From Streptomyces sp. 35G-GA-8 (GTDB lineage: Bacteria > Actinomycetota > Actinomycetes > Streptomycetales > Streptomycetaceae): a stretch of 64,000 nucleotides of DNA. A program made the translations under genes and the position numbers. The first letter of the stretch is position 1. Each line of letters opens with the position of its first letter. The stretch covers positions 372,001-436,000 of the forward strand of contig NZ_JAMHJQ010000009.1 in NCBI RefSeq assembly GCF_023534745.1, written 5' to 3'. This document shows positions 48,075-56,704 of this stretch, one piece after another. The notes under the pieces were generated by a model. That model ran no database searches and was not told the origin of the DNA. It saw only the letters and a program-made list of their open reading frames with translations.

Positions 48075-48104
48075 AGCCCCCCGCCGAGAATCTCGGTGGG
48101 GGGC
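48075..48104. terminator. Bidirectional hairpin terminator
   Basis: AGCCCCCCGCCGAGA pairs with TCTCGGTGGGGGGCT around a single base (one G:U pair). Ends the CcdA-like gene and the convergent tRNA operon. Confidence 0.9.
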
Positions 48105-48125
48105 TACCGCCCTTATGGGCCGAAG

Positions 48126-48199
48126 TGGCTGGGGCCGGGATCGAACCGGCGACCTATCGCTTTTCAGGCGATCGCTCGTACCAACTGAGCTACCCAGCC
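48126..48199 (-). tRNA. tRNA-Phe (GAA)
   Basis: Minus-strand cloverleaf: acceptor GGCTGGG/CCCAGCC, anticodon loop CTGAAAA (GAA), T-loop TTCGATC, discriminator A. Last of three tRNAs in the order Glu-Asp-Phe. Confidence 0.97.
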
Positions 48200-48220
48200 A
48201 CGCAACCTCAACGGCTGCAG

Positions 48221-48295
48221 CGGTCCTGACGGGATTTGAACCCGCGGCCTCCACCTTGACAGGGTGGCGAGCACTCCAAACTGCTCCACAGGACC
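48221..48295 (-). tRNA. tRNA-Asp (GTC), copy 2
   Basis: Identical over 75 bases to the copy at 41438-41512. Acceptor GGTCCTG/CAGGACC, anticodon GTC. Middle gene of the three-tRNA operon. Confidence 0.97.
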
Positions 48296-48334
48296 AAGCA
48301 ATGTGCGAGCACTAGTCTCGCACACGGTGTTGCG

Positions 48335-48407
48335 TGCCCCCAACGGGATTCGAACCCGTGCTACCGCCTTGAAAGGGCGGCGTCCTGGGCCACTAGACGA
48401 TGAGGGC
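48335..48407 (-). tRNA. tRNA-Glu (TTC)
   Basis: Minus-strand cloverleaf: acceptor GCCCTCA/TGGGGGC (one G:U), anticodon loop CTTTCAA (TTC), T-loop TTCGAAT, discriminator A. First gene of the tRNA operon; CCA not encoded. Confidence 0.97.
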
Positions 48408-48487
48408 TAAGGGCCCGCCTGGGCGCTTTGCAGCGCGTCGGGGACGTGAGAAGCATATGGGATGGGCAGAGCTATCGCCAAAACGGT

Positions 48488-50176
48488 TTAGGGAGCGGGC
48501 AGGGGGACGTCCGGCGGGGTGGGCGAGGGTGGCCCGGCGCCGGGTGCGGGCGGGGCGGCGCCCGGCGTGCGTGAGGGGGAGCCGGTCGGCGGTGCCGGGG
48601 AGCCGGTGCCCGACGACGGTCCCGTACCGCCCGTGCCCGACGGATCCGGGCTGGGCGAGGCCCCGGCGCCCGGTGTAACGATCTCCTGCGGAAGATGGCG
48701 GCTGACCTCGGCGGTCGTCAGCCCCAGCCCGCCGAGGGTGATCTCGTCCCAGGCCTGGAGCCGCTTGGTCGTCCGGTCCAGATAGAGCACGGACATCTGC
48801 ACCTTCTCCGGGGTCTCGTTCTGCACGGCGCGCAGCCCGCCGCCGCCCGTGGAGCCCTCGATCTTCAGCCGGGTTCCGTGCGGCAGCATCTGCGTCTCGC
48901 GGTGGTGGATATGGCCGGAGAGGGCCAGCGGGACGAGACCGTCGGTCTCCCGGGCGGCCACCGGGTTGTGGGCGACCGCGATGTGCACGGGCGTGCCGGC
49001 CCGCTGCTGGTCGCGCAGTGCCGAGGCGAGCCGGATGCCCGTCATGCGTTCGGCCGGGTCGCCCTGGGCCTCCACCGAGCGGTCGGGGGTGAACTGCGGA
49101 TCGCCGCTGCCCGCCACCCGTACCCCCGCGACGGTGACGGCCCGGCCCTCGTCCAGGACCCGGACGTTCTTCATGCGCCGCAGATACTCCTGGGTGCCGC
49201 GCGAGTCGTGGTTGCCGCGCACCCAGACGTACGGGACGTCCAGATCGGCGATCGGGTCGAGGAAGGTGTTCTCGGCGGAGGCGCCGTGGTCCATGGTGTC
49301 GCCGGAGTCGATGATCATGTGGATCCCGTACTGCTCGACGAGGGAGCCGATGATGTGCCAGGCCGCCGGGTTGAGATGGATGTCCGAGACATGCAGGACC
49401 CGGAGGGTGGCCGGGTCCGGCTGGAAGGTCGGGAGCGTCGAGGCGGCGTCGTACAGCTTGGTCACGTTGGTGACCAGCCGCGCCAACTCCTTCTGGTAGA
49501 CGTTGAAATCGTTCACGATCGAGCGCGCGCTGCCGACCACCTGCGGGGCGGAGGAGAGCAGTCCGGAGAACCGGGGCTCCAGTACCGACTTGGGGTTCCA
49601 GGTGGCGTACGCGCCGACACCCGAGGCGGCGAGCAGCGTGAGCGCCAGCCCGCCGGCGACAAGGGCGCGGCGGGGGCGGCGGTAGACGGCGAGCCCGAGG
49701 GCGGTGGCTCCGGAGACGACGGCGACGACGGACCGTACGGCCAGCTCGGTGGTGCCGTCCATGACGTCGTGGCTGACCTCGCCCTGGAGACCGGAGAGCC
49801 GCTCGGGGTGCTCGACGAGCGCCTGGGACCGTACGGGGTCCAGCTGGTCCACATCGACGTCGAGGCGGATGGGGGCGGTGTGCGTGCTCAGCTCCAGCGC
49901 GCCCAGCGGAGAGACATTGATCTTGGTGCCGCCGGTCAGGGACGGACGCAGCGTCATCTTGGTGTCCATCGGACCGACCGGGGTCTTGACGCTGCCGACG
50001 ATCAGCAGCCCGAGCCAGGCGCCGAGGAGGACGACCGCGAACAGCCCGAGCGCGCGGGCGTAGGGGTGCGGGGAGTGGACCAGGGCGCTGGTGGGCGCGT
50101 CACGGCTGGAACTGAGATGGCCCTGGATGCGGGTGAGAGAGGTACGGAACGGGAAGCGTGGTACATCACGGGCCAT
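48488..50176 (-). CDS. Membrane-anchored metallophosphoesterase
   Basis: 562 residues. Three membrane helices precede the enzyme (ALGLFAVVLLGAWLGLLIVG; VRSVVAVVSGATALGLAVY; ALVAGGLALTLLAASGVGAY). The catalytic domain from about 260 has all five metal-site motifs: VLHVSDIHLN, IIDSGDTMDHG, WVRGNHDSRG, HIAVAHNPVA and ALSGHIHHRE. A Pro/Gly/Ser-rich tail of about 70 residues ends the protein. Substrate (phosphoester, nucleotide or lipid) is unknown, and the enzyme probably faces outside. ATG 50176 is used; an ATG at 50209 would add 11 residues. Confidence 0.9.
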   Translation of the reverse strand: MARDVPRFPFRTSLTRIQGHLSSSRDAPTSALVHSPHPYARALGLFAVVLLGAWLGLLIVGSVKTPVGPMDTKMTLRPSLTGGTKINVSPLGALELSTHTAPIRLDVDVDQLDPVRSQALVEHPERLSGLQGEVSHDVMDGTTELAVRSVVAVVSGATALGLAVYRRPRRALVAGGLALTLLAASGVGAYATWNPKSVLEPRFSGLLSSAPQVVGSARSIVNDFNVYQKELARLVTNVTKLYDAASTLPTFQPDPATLRVLHVSDIHLNPAAWHIIGSLVEQYGIHMIIDSGDTMDHGASAENTFLDPIADLDVPYVWVRGNHDSRGTQEYLRRMKNVRVLDEGRAVTVAGVRVAGSGDPQFTPDRSVEAQGDPAERMTGIRLASALRDQQRAGTPVHIAVAHNPVAARETDGLVPLALSGHIHHRETQMLPHGTRLKIEGSTGGGGLRAVQNETPEKVQMSVLYLDRTTKRLQAWDEITLGGLGLTTAEVSRHLPQEIVTPGAGASPSPDPSGTGGTGPSSGTGSPAPPTGSPSRTPGAAPPAPGAGPPSPTPPDVPLPAP

Positions 50177-50277
50177 TGATCGCGTATGCCCACGATGAGG
50201 GCCTGCCATGCCTGCCTGCCGCCATCAGGAGTAGCGGGAGCACGGGAGTGCGGGAGCACGGGAGTGGTGGGCGGGGC

Positions 50278-50628
50278 TCAGCCCCAGCCCAGCTCGTGCA
50301 GCCGGTCGTCCGCGATGCCGAAGTGGTGGGCGATCTCATGGACGACGGTCACGGAGACCTCGTGCACCACCTCCTCGGGGGTCTCGCAGTAGCGCAGGGT
50401 CGGCCCCATGTAGATGGAGATGCGGTCGGGCAGCACCCCGGCGTACCACTCGCCGCGGTCCGTGAGCGGAGTCCCCTCGTAGAGCCCCAGCAGCTCGGGG
50501 TCGGACGCGTCGGGTTCGTCCTCGACGAAGACGGCGACGTTGTCCATGACTTTGGTCAGCTCCGGTGGGATCTGATCAAGGGCCTGGCTCACCAGCTCTT
50601 CGAAGGTCTCGCGTGTCATCTCCAGCAC
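50278..50628 (-). CDS. Zinc metallopeptidase family protein (zincin-like)
   Basis: 116 residues, typical for the small bacterial zincin-like family. The zinc-binding motif is TVVHEIAHHFGIADDRLHEL near the C-terminus, preceded by GEWYAGVLPDRISIYMGPTL. The acidic N-terminal part has LDQIPPELTKVMDNVAVFVE. GTG 50628 (giving VLEMTRETFEELV) matches the usual family start; the frame upstream is non-coding in character. It lies 100 bases before the metallophosphoesterase gene on the same strand and may share its transcript. Physiological substrate unknown. Confidence 0.9.
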   Translation of the reverse strand: MLEMTRETFEELVSQALDQIPPELTKVMDNVAVFVEDEPDASDPELLGLYEGTPLTDRGEWYAGVLPDRISIYMGPTLRYCETPEEVVHEVSVTVVHEIAHHFGIADDRLHELGWG

Positions 50629-50795
50629 ATCGCCATTGTCCAGCAGAGTCCGGCGGAACGGCCCCCGCCTTCCGGACGCGCGGGTGCGGGATGTGCGCCG
50701 GGCGTGTCCCCGGCGGGGAAAAGGGAGTTGAACAGTGAAAGCCTTCCCCCGCCGTCGGCGGGGAGACCCGTTCCGCGCCCCCGGAGGTGCCACTC

Positions 50796-51431
50796 GTGCG
50801 CCAGTTGTCCGCCCCAGGCCGATTCGCCGTCTGGATCGTCACGTCACTGGCGGTCGCGGCCTCCACAGGCTGCATGAGCGTCGGTGAGGACGAAGGGAAG
50901 CCGGCGCCCTCGCGGTCGGCGGAGGGCAGGGGCGCCGCGGCCCAGCCCGACGGCGTCACGGGCGAGGGCGCCGGGGCCGGTGAGCCCTACGCCTGGCAGG
51001 GCCGTACGGAGAGCGGCGACCCGGAGCCGGGCGGCGCGGACGACGAGGGGGAGGAGGACCGGGACGGGAAGGGCGAGGACAAGGGAACGGACGACAGGGG
51101 TGATACGGGGGGCAACGGCGCTTCGCCGAGTGCCAGTTCCGCCGTCACACCCTCGCCCGAGCCCTCGAAGGGCACGCGTCCGACGCCCGGGAAGCCGGTG
51201 CCGCCGGGCGGCGGGCCCGTACCGCCCAAGGAGCCCACGCGCACGGCGCCGCCCGCCTCCCCGCCGCCTGAGCCCCCGGACCCGGAACCGCAGCCCGAGC
51301 CGGAGCCGGAGCCACCGGAGCAGCCGTCCGCGTCCCCGGCGGCGGATGTCCGTGCGGGCGCGAGGTCGCCCGGCGACGGGACGGGGATGCGGAAGGAGCC
51401 GGCGGCGTCGCCGCAGCTCGGGCCGGTGTGA
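50796..51431 (+). CDS. Proline-rich putative lipoprotein
   Basis: 211 residues. Signal segment RFAVWIVTSLAVAASTGC with a Cys after STG suggests lipoprotein processing, although the lipobox is not ideal. The rest is low complexity: acidic/Gly (GGADDEGEEDRDGKGEDK), then Ser/Pro and PEPPDPEPQPEPEPEPPEQP. Probably a disordered, cell-wall-spanning protein of unknown role. GTG 50796 sits 8 bases after GGAGG; GTG 50787 overlaps that site and is less likely. Confidence 0.7.
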   Translation: MRQLSAPGRFAVWIVTSLAVAASTGCMSVGEDEGKPAPSRSAEGRGAAAQPDGVTGEGAGAGEPYAWQGRTESGDPEPGGADDEGEEDRDGKGEDKGTDDRGDTGGNGASPSASSAVTPSPEPSKGTRPTPGKPVPPGGGPVPPKEPTRTAPPASPPPEPPDPEPQPEPEPEPPEQPSASPAADVRAGARSPGDGTGMRKEPAASPQLGPV

Positions 51432-51635
51432 GCGAGGTCGCGGCGGAGGCGGTTTGCCTAAGAGGGGGGAGGGTGCGTATGGTAGTAGATCGTTTGATCA
51501 TTGCCCGGCGCCGACACAGAAGAGCGCCGCGTGGCGCGTACTCTCCCTTGCCGTGGCTGACCGCATTGAGGCGGTCGATTTGCGAATCACGGAGTTTGGG
51601 CGCGTGCCGAGACTCCGGAAGGTTTCGCATTTCGC

Positions 51636-53876
51636 ATGTCCATTTCCAGTACTGACCACGCCGTCATGCCCGAGAACGAGTCCCCCGAGACGGTCGCCGA
51701 CGTGACCGCCGAGATCGTCGAGAGCGCGGAGGCCGTCGTGGCCCCCGAGACGGCCACCGAGGCCCCCGAGGCCACCGGGATTGACGAGACCTTCGAGGCC
51801 GACGAGGCGTCAGGCGCCGACGAGGCCCCCGGGCTCAGCTTCGGCGATCTGGGCCTCCCGGACGGCATCGTCCGCAAGCTCGGCCAGAACGGTGTCACCG
51901 CACCCTTCCCGATCCAGGCCGCGACCATCCCGGACGCGCTGGCGGGCAAGGACATCCTGGGCCGAGGCCGTACCGGCTCCGGCAAGACCCTCTCCTTCGG
52001 TCTGCCGCTGCTGGCCACGCTCGCCGGCGGCCACACCGAGAAGAAGAAGCCCCGCGGTGTCATCCTCACCCCGACCCGCGAGCTGGCGATGCAGGTCGCG
52101 GACGCCCTCCAGCCGTACGGCGATGTGCTCGGCCTGAAGATGAAGGTCGTCTGCGGCGGTACGTCGATGGGCAACCAGATCTACGCGCTGGAGCGCGGGG
52201 TCGACATCCTCGTCGCCACCCCGGGCCGGCTGCGCGACATCATCAACCGCGGTGCCTGCTCGCTTGAGCAGGTCCAGATCGCGATCCTCGACGAGGCCGA
52301 CCAGATGTCGGACCTGGGCTTCCTGCCCGAGGTCACCGAGCTGCTCGACCTGGTGCCCGCGGGCGGTCAGCGCATGCTCTTCTCCGCCACGATGGAGAAC
52401 GAGATCAGCACGCTGGTCAAGCGCTACCTGTCCAACCCGGTCAGCCACGAGGTCGACAGCGCCCAGGGCAATGTCACGACCATGACGCACCACGTGCTCG
52501 TCGTGAAGCCGAAGGACAAGGCCCCGGTCACCGCGGCGATCGCCGCGCGCAAGGGCCGCACGATCATCTTCGTACGGACGCAGCTGGGCGCCGACCGTAT
52601 CGCCGAGCAGCTGCGCGACTCCGGTGTGAAGGCCGACGCGCTGCACGGCGGTATGACGCAGGGCGCGCGGACCCGGACGCTGGCCGACTTCAAGGACGGT
52701 TACGTCAACGCGCTGGTCGCCACCGATGTCGCCGCGCGCGGTATCCACGTGGACGGCATCGACCTCGTGCTGAACGTGGACCCGGCCGGGGACCACAAGG
52801 ACTATCTGCACCGCTCGGGCCGTACGGCGCGGGCCGGCAAGTCCGGTGTCGTCGTCTCGCTGGCGCTGCCGCACCAGCGCCGCCAGATCTTCCGGCTGAT
52901 GGAGGACGCGGGCGTGGACGCCTCGCGCCACATGGTCGGTGGAGCCGGTGCGTTCGACCCGGAGGTCGCCGAGATCACGGGTGCCCGTTCGCTCACCGAG
53001 GTCCAGGCGGACTCGGCGAACAACGCGGCCAAGCAGGCCGAGCGCGAGGCCGCCGAGCTGGCCAAGCAGCTGGAGCGGGTCCAGCGCCGCGCCGCCGAAC
53101 TGCGCGAGGAGGCCGAGCGCCTGGTCGCCCGTGCGGCGCGCGAGCGGGGCGACGACCCGGAGGCGGCGGTGGCCGAGGTGGCCGCCGAGGCCGAGCGCGC
53201 GGTCGAGGAGGCAGCGGCTGCCGCCGCGGCCGCCGTACCGGCGCAGCGCGAGGAGCGCAGGGACGACCGGGGCAACTTCGGTCGCCGCGACGACCGCGGC
53301 GAGCGCAGCGGCCGGGGCGGCGCGCGGGGCTACACGCCGCGCGACGACCGTGCTGCCGAGCGCGGCGCGGAGCGCGGTGGTGACCGTGGCGGGTTCCAGC
53401 GCCGCGACGACCGCGGTGGCTTCCGCCGGGACGAGCGCAGGGACGACCGAGGCGGTGACCGCGGTGGCTTCCAGCGCCGTGACGACCGCCGTGACGACCG
53501 TGGCGGCGAGCGGGGCGGGTTCAACCGTGACCGCCGTGACGACCGTGGCGGTGACCGCGGCGGGTTCCAGCGCCGTGACGACCGTGGTGCCGAGCGCGGT
53601 GGCTTCAACCGCGACCGTCGTGACGACCGTAACGACCGTGGCGGCGAGCGCCGTGACGACCGCGGTGGCCGCTCCTTCGAGCGCCGTGACCACCGTGGCA
53701 GCGACCGCCCGTTCAACCGCGACCGCCGCGACGACCGCCCGTCGAGCGGCTTCCGCTCCGGCGGCCACGACCGCCCCTCCACCCGCCGTGACGACCACCG
53801 GGGCGGCACGACGGGCACCGGCACCGGCTCCTTCGGCCGCCGCGACGACAAGCCGCGCTGGAAGCGCAACGGCTGA
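51636..53876 (+). CDS. DEAD-box RNA helicase with RD/RG-rich tail
   Basis: 746 residues. Acidic N-terminal extension to about 65, then the helicase core: Q motif FPIQAATIPDALAG, ILGRGRTGSGKTLSF, VILTPTRELAMQV, ATPGRLRDI, AILDEADQMSDLGFL, LFSATME, ATDVAARGIHVDG and LHRSGRTARAG. A coiled, Ala/Glu-rich segment (QAEREAAELAKQLERVQRRA) follows, then about 200 residues of RRDDRGG/GGFQRRDDR repeats that should bind RNA and form condensates. It fits RhlE/CsdA-type roles in RNA decay, cold adaptation or ribosome assembly. The leader of about 200 bases after 51432 has a hairpin-prone GC stretch and may be regulatory. Confidence 0.95.
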   Translation: MSISSTDHAVMPENESPETVADVTAEIVESAEAVVAPETATEAPEATGIDETFEADEASGADEAPGLSFGDLGLPDGIVRKLGQNGVTAPFPIQAATIPDALAGKDILGRGRTGSGKTLSFGLPLLATLAGGHTEKKKPRGVILTPTRELAMQVADALQPYGDVLGLKMKVVCGGTSMGNQIYALERGVDILVATPGRLRDIINRGACSLEQVQIAILDEADQMSDLGFLPEVTELLDLVPAGGQRMLFSATMENEISTLVKRYLSNPVSHEVDSAQGNVTTMTHHVLVVKPKDKAPVTAAIAARKGRTIIFVRTQLGADRIAEQLRDSGVKADALHGGMTQGARTRTLADFKDGYVNALVATDVAARGIHVDGIDLVLNVDPAGDHKDYLHRSGRTARAGKSGVVVSLALPHQRRQIFRLMEDAGVDASRHMVGGAGAFDPEVAEITGARSLTEVQADSANNAAKQAEREAAELAKQLERVQRRAAELREEAERLVARAARERGDDPEAAVAEVAAEAERAVEEAAAAAAAAVPAQREERRDDRGNFGRRDDRGERSGRGGARGYTPRDDRAAERGAERGGDRGGFQRRDDRGGFRRDERRDDRGGDRGGFQRRDDRRDDRGGERGGFNRDRRDDRGGDRGGFQRRDDRGAERGGFNRDRRDDRNDRGGERRDDRGGRSFERRDHRGSDRPFNRDRRDDRPSSGFRSGGHDRPSTRRDDHRGGTTGTGTGSFGRRDDKPRWKRNG

Positions 53877-53912
53877 CCTTCGCAACGGCTGATCGTCCGG
53901 CCTGACGCACGA

Positions 53913-53955
53913 CCAGGGCCCGTGCCCCACCCCCGAGGTGGCGCACGGGCCCTGG
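53913..53955 (+). terminator. Terminator of the DEAD-box helicase gene
   Basis: CCAGGGCCCGTGC pairs perfectly with GCACGGGCCCTGG; the 17-base loop contains a small inner hairpin (CCACC/GGTGG). It lies 36 bases after the stop. Confidence 0.85.
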
Positions 53956-54174
53956 CCGCGTCCGAGGGGGCCTGCGGCCTCCGCGGCTCCGCGGCTCCGA
54001 GGTTACGGACATATCCCGTCCACCCAGGGCCCACGAAGACCGCCTCCGGCCACCCTGCCGGACACCTCCCCCACGAACCGCGCAGACACCCGCGCCGACG
54101 CGCGACATACCCACGACGGGATACCCGATCGGCGCAGGGCCGAGGGCGGGCTATGCTCGTGTGTGTTGTGCCGA

Positions 54175-54247
54175 GGGCCGTTAGCTCAATTGGCAGAGCA
54201 GCGGACTTTTAATCCGTTGGTTGTGGGTTCGAGTCCCACACGGCCTA
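54175..54247 (+). tRNA. tRNA-Lys (TTT)
   Basis: Plus-strand cloverleaf: acceptor GGGCCGT/ACGGCCT (first pair G:U), anticodon loop CTTTTAA (TTT), T-loop TTCGAGT, discriminator A. CCA not encoded. Terminator 70 bases downstream. Confidence 0.97.
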
Positions 54248-54315
54248 CCGTCGGCAGGCGGAGGATCCCTTGTCCGACCTGCTGTGAAGTGCCCCGCCCG
54301 GGTCGACTCGTACAG

Positions 54316-54350
54316 AGCCCCCCTGCCGCGAACAGCGGTAAGGGGGGCTT
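54316..54350. terminator. Bidirectional hairpin terminator after tRNA-Lys
   Basis: AGCCCCCCTGCCGC and GCGGTAAGGGGGGCT form a long stem with a 5-base loop and one mismatch; the plus strand continues CTTCGTCG. Serves tRNA-Lys and the convergent small gene. Confidence 0.85.
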
Positions 54351-54392
54351 CGTCGTCCAGTTGGCGCCCCGAGCGCCCGGTCGGCGGTCTCC

Positions 54393-54581
54393 TCAGCAGC
54401 AGAAGGTGTCGTCCTGGGTGCCGGCGGCGTCCGGGGTGGTCGTCGGGGTGCTGCCCCAACCGGCGTCCGTGGTAGCGGCCACAACCTGGGGCGCGTCATC
54501 GGCCGTCGTGGCGGCGGCGGGGGCGATGGCGGCGGCGAGCGCGAGCAGAGAGGCAACCGCGAGGCGGCGGGCCCTGGGCAT
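54393..54581 (-). CDS. Small secreted peptide ending in two cysteines
   Basis: 62 residues. MPRARRLAVASLLALAAAIA followed by PAAA is a clear Sec signal; the predicted mature peptide is about 36 residues, Thr/Ala/Asp-rich (ADDAPQVVAATTDAGWGS), and ends DDTFCC. ATG 54581 has AAAGGACTGCT upstream. No family is recognised. The adjacent C-terminal cysteines could form a disulphide or be modified, but no modification enzyme is nearby. Confidence 0.6.
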   Translation of the reverse strand: MPRARRLAVASLLALAAAIAPAAATTADDAPQVVAATTDAGWGSTPTTTPDAAGTQDDTFCC

Positions 54582-54700
54582 AGCAGTCCTTTCGACAGCG
54601 CTTCGAACGCGCTTACGGGAAGCTGACGGAACGTCAGCGTGCCATGCGCGAGGGGTGTATCCAAGGGGTGGCTGCCGCGAGAACCCGCGAGGGCAGGAAC

Positions 54701-54961
54701 TCACATGACAAAAGAGGGGCGGATGACAAGCGCGTCAGGATCTGCCACCGGGATTCGGGCCGCTTCCGGCGTCGAGGGGGCCGGCGCCGCGTGCAAGTGG
54801 CGTTGGGGGGTGCCGTGGCAGGGGCAGTCGCAGCGGAGCGTTTCGATCGCGGGTCCTGTGCGCGACTGCCAGGGGAGCCGGGTCTCGCCCGGGCCGTGGC
54901 ATTCCGCGTGCTCCTCGATGCGGCACGCCGGCGCCGTGTAGGCGGGCACCTTCGGTGTCAC
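54701..54961 (-). CDS. Small Cys/His-rich putative zinc-binding protein
   Basis: 86 residues. The cysteines and histidines group as CRIEEHAECHGPG near residues 13-25 and LRCDCPCHGTP near 42-52, a spacing that could hold one or two zinc ions. The C-terminal third is Pro/Ala-rich. GTG 54961 overlaps the TGA of the preceding 38-codon gene (GTGA) and has GGAAG upstream. Third-position GC is high for most of the frame, supporting real coding. No function is known. Confidence 0.6.
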   Translation of the reverse strand: MTPKVPAYTAPACRIEEHAECHGPGETRLPWQSRTGPAIETLRCDCPCHGTPQRHLHAAPAPSTPEAARIPVADPDALVIRPSFVM

Positions 54962-55074
54962 TGGGCCGCTTCCACTTCGTGTCCGTCCGTCGTCGTCCGG
55001 GTTGCCGCGTCATCCGTAGGTGTGGCTTCCGCGCCGTGCCGACCGGGTGCGGGCGGCGGTACGGCAATCGGCAT
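54958..55074 (-). CDS. 38-codon gene coupled to the Cys/His-rich protein
   Basis: ATG 55074 is preceded by a strong TAGGAGAGG site, the best ribosome site in this stretch. The product begins MPIAVPPPAPGRHGAEATPT and ends HEVEAAQ; it is Pro/Thr/Asp-rich with no recognised domain. Its TGA overlaps the GTG of the next gene. The 130-base gap on the other side separates it from the divergent XRE regulator, which may control it. Confidence 0.55.
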   Translation of the reverse strand: MPIAVPPPAPGRHGAEATPTDDAATRTTTDGHEVEAAQ

Positions 55075-55203
55075 GACGCCTCTCCTACTACGCTGAGTTG
55101 CCCGTCCGTTACTGGGTTCATGACAGTAGGGAGCGGAGATCACCGCCTGAAGTGACCACGGGTACGGGTAGCCGGCCGTGGTCCGTGTGCGATTGGGGGC
55201 CCC

Positions 55204-56322
55204 GTGCCGAACGTTCCGCGGTTCACCCTGACCGGCAGTCGGGCGAGAGCGCCGAGGGCACGTGCGGGGATCGTGTCCGGTTATGTGTTCCGGATCATCC
55301 GTGAGCAACTGGGGCTCACCCAGGAGGCCCTGGCCGAGAAGTTCCGGGTGTCGGCCGACACCGTCGCCGGGTGGGAGTCGGGGCGGCGGGCGCTGACCGC
55401 CGTACCGGTTGGGCAGTTGTTCGTGTACAGCCACCGGCTGATGCGGCTGGGTACCGTCCCCGCGCTGCTGCTGTCCCTGGAGCGCGCCATGGAGGCGGAC
55501 GTCCTGCTCGCCGGCGCGCTGGACGGCGGATTCTCGTACGAGGCCAATCCGCTGGGCGCGTGCGTGATGCGGCGGGATCTGGTCGAGGTGCTCGCCTGGC
55601 CTCTGAACGGGGTCGCTCCCACGTATCTGAGCGCGCTGCCCGAGCCGCCGCGTACCCGGCGGGGGCCGGTGCCCCAGGGGCCCGAGTTGGGGGCCGCGGA
55701 CCGTCGCCGCTTCTTCTCGGAGATGCGGCGCACCGCCGAGCGGGCCCGGGGGTCGGAGAGCTTCCTGCTGCGGCGCCAGGCCCTGTATCTGGCCGGCTAT
55801 GACGACCGGCCCGACACCCCCGGCTGGCTGGCCCGCCAGCAGCGCATCGAACGGCCCGACGACTGGCTGTCGGCCTGGCTCAACTCCCGCTCGGTGGCGG
55901 CCGTCGCCGCCCGGCAGGGCGACCGGGACCGGATGCGCCACTTCATCGACAGCACCCTCGTCGACGACGACGCGGGCGAGGCCGCCAATCTGAACTACTG
56001 GGCGTACTGGATCGGCGAGGCACCGCACATCCAGCTGTCCGACGACTTCATCGCCGCCCGTACCCCGGGCAGCTGGCCGGGCGACAGGCTGATGCACCAC
56101 CTCGTCGGAGGACTGTCGCCGCGTCACGGGTTCTTCGACCTCAATGTCCACACCCTGTGGGCGCTGCTGGCGGCCCGGCCGAATCTGCTGCGGCCCGGCG
56201 GCCCGGCGGGGAGCGCGCTCAGCGAATGTCTCCCGGCGCTGCTCGACGACCGGGAACTCTCGGCGCGCGCGAGAAGGGAACTGCAGGGAATTCGGTACGC
56301 GATTCGGCTCGCCGAGGCGTGA
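55204..56322 (+). CDS. XRE-family helix-turn-helix regulator
   Basis: 372 residues. The HTH_XRE domain lies at about 28-75 ([37 protein letters not shown]). The rest is a large helical domain with [20 protein letters not shown] and [20 protein letters not shown], of a kind seen in many Streptomyces XRE regulators whose ligand is unknown. GTG 55204 follows GGGGG. The gene is divergent from two coupled small genes, which suggests a regulator with a small-protein partner, as in whiJ/abaA-like loci, although the partners here are not DUF397 proteins. Confidence 0.9.
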   Translation: MPNVPRFTLTGSRARAPRARAGIVSGYVFRIIREQLGLTQEALAEKFRVSADTVAGWESGRRALTAVPVGQLFVYSHRLMRLGTVPALLLSLERAMEADVLLAGALDGGFSYEANPLGACVMRRDLVEVLAWPLNGVAPTYLSALPEPPRTRRGPVPQGPELGAADRRRFFSEMRRTAERARGSESFLLRRQALYLAGYDDRPDTPGWLARQQRIERPDDWLSAWLNSRSVAAVAARQGDRDRMRHFIDSTLVDDDAGEAANLNYWAYWIGEAPHIQLSDDFIAARTPGSWPGDRLMHHLVGGLSPRHGFFDLNVHTLWALLAARPNLLRPGGPAGSALSECLPALLDDRELSARARRELQGIRYAIRLAEA

Positions 56323-56439
56323 GCGGGCGGGCATATCCCTCCGTAGTCTTCGTCCCGTAGCCTTCGTCGTCCGCCCGTGGTGAAAAGATCCGGGTCCCAG
56401 AGGCTGCGCACAGGGCGAGATCGACGCACTCTTGGGCCT

Positions 56440-56652
56440 ATGAGTGATGCACCGATCGTCGTCCACCGGGCGTCAGGGACAGGCGGGCGGCGGGTCACGG
56501 TCCGTGGGCGGATCATGGGGCTCGCCCACTCCGACGACCATCTGATCGAATTCCTGCGTCTGGCGGGGCTGCCGGACGCCTGGGAGCTGCTGGACGACCC
56601 GGCCTGGGTGGAGTGGCAGGGCGGCCCCGCGCACGAGTACAGCGTGGTGTGA
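56440..56652 (+). CDS. Conserved small protein of unknown function
   Basis: 70 residues: MSDAPIVVHRASGTGGRRVT, then VRGRIMGLAHSDDHLIEFLR and LPDAWELLDDPAWVEWQGG. The pattern (two strands, helix, Trp-rich end) looks folded and codon use is typical of the genome. No function known. ATG 56440 begins the conserved-looking part; the frame is open 63 bases upstream without merit. It is 117 bases after the XRE gene and convergent with the HAD gene. Confidence 0.7.
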   Translation: MSDAPIVVHRASGTGGRRVTVRGRIMGLAHSDDHLIEFLRLAGLPDAWELLDDPAWVEWQGGPAHEYSVV

Positions 56653-56704
56653 GCCCGCGTGGTGCGCTGCCACGCTCCCCGGGCACCTCGCCCCGTCGAC
56701 CCGG

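Noticed and set aside
54393..54581. Lanthipeptide or other RiPP precursor
   Set aside because: The leader is a Sec signal peptide, and no modifying enzyme or transporter gene is adjacent.
54735..55121. 128-codon minus-strand frame overlapping the two tiny genes
   Set aside because: Lower-quality start and atypical composition; the 38- and 86-codon frames have better ribosome sites and a GTGA coupling.
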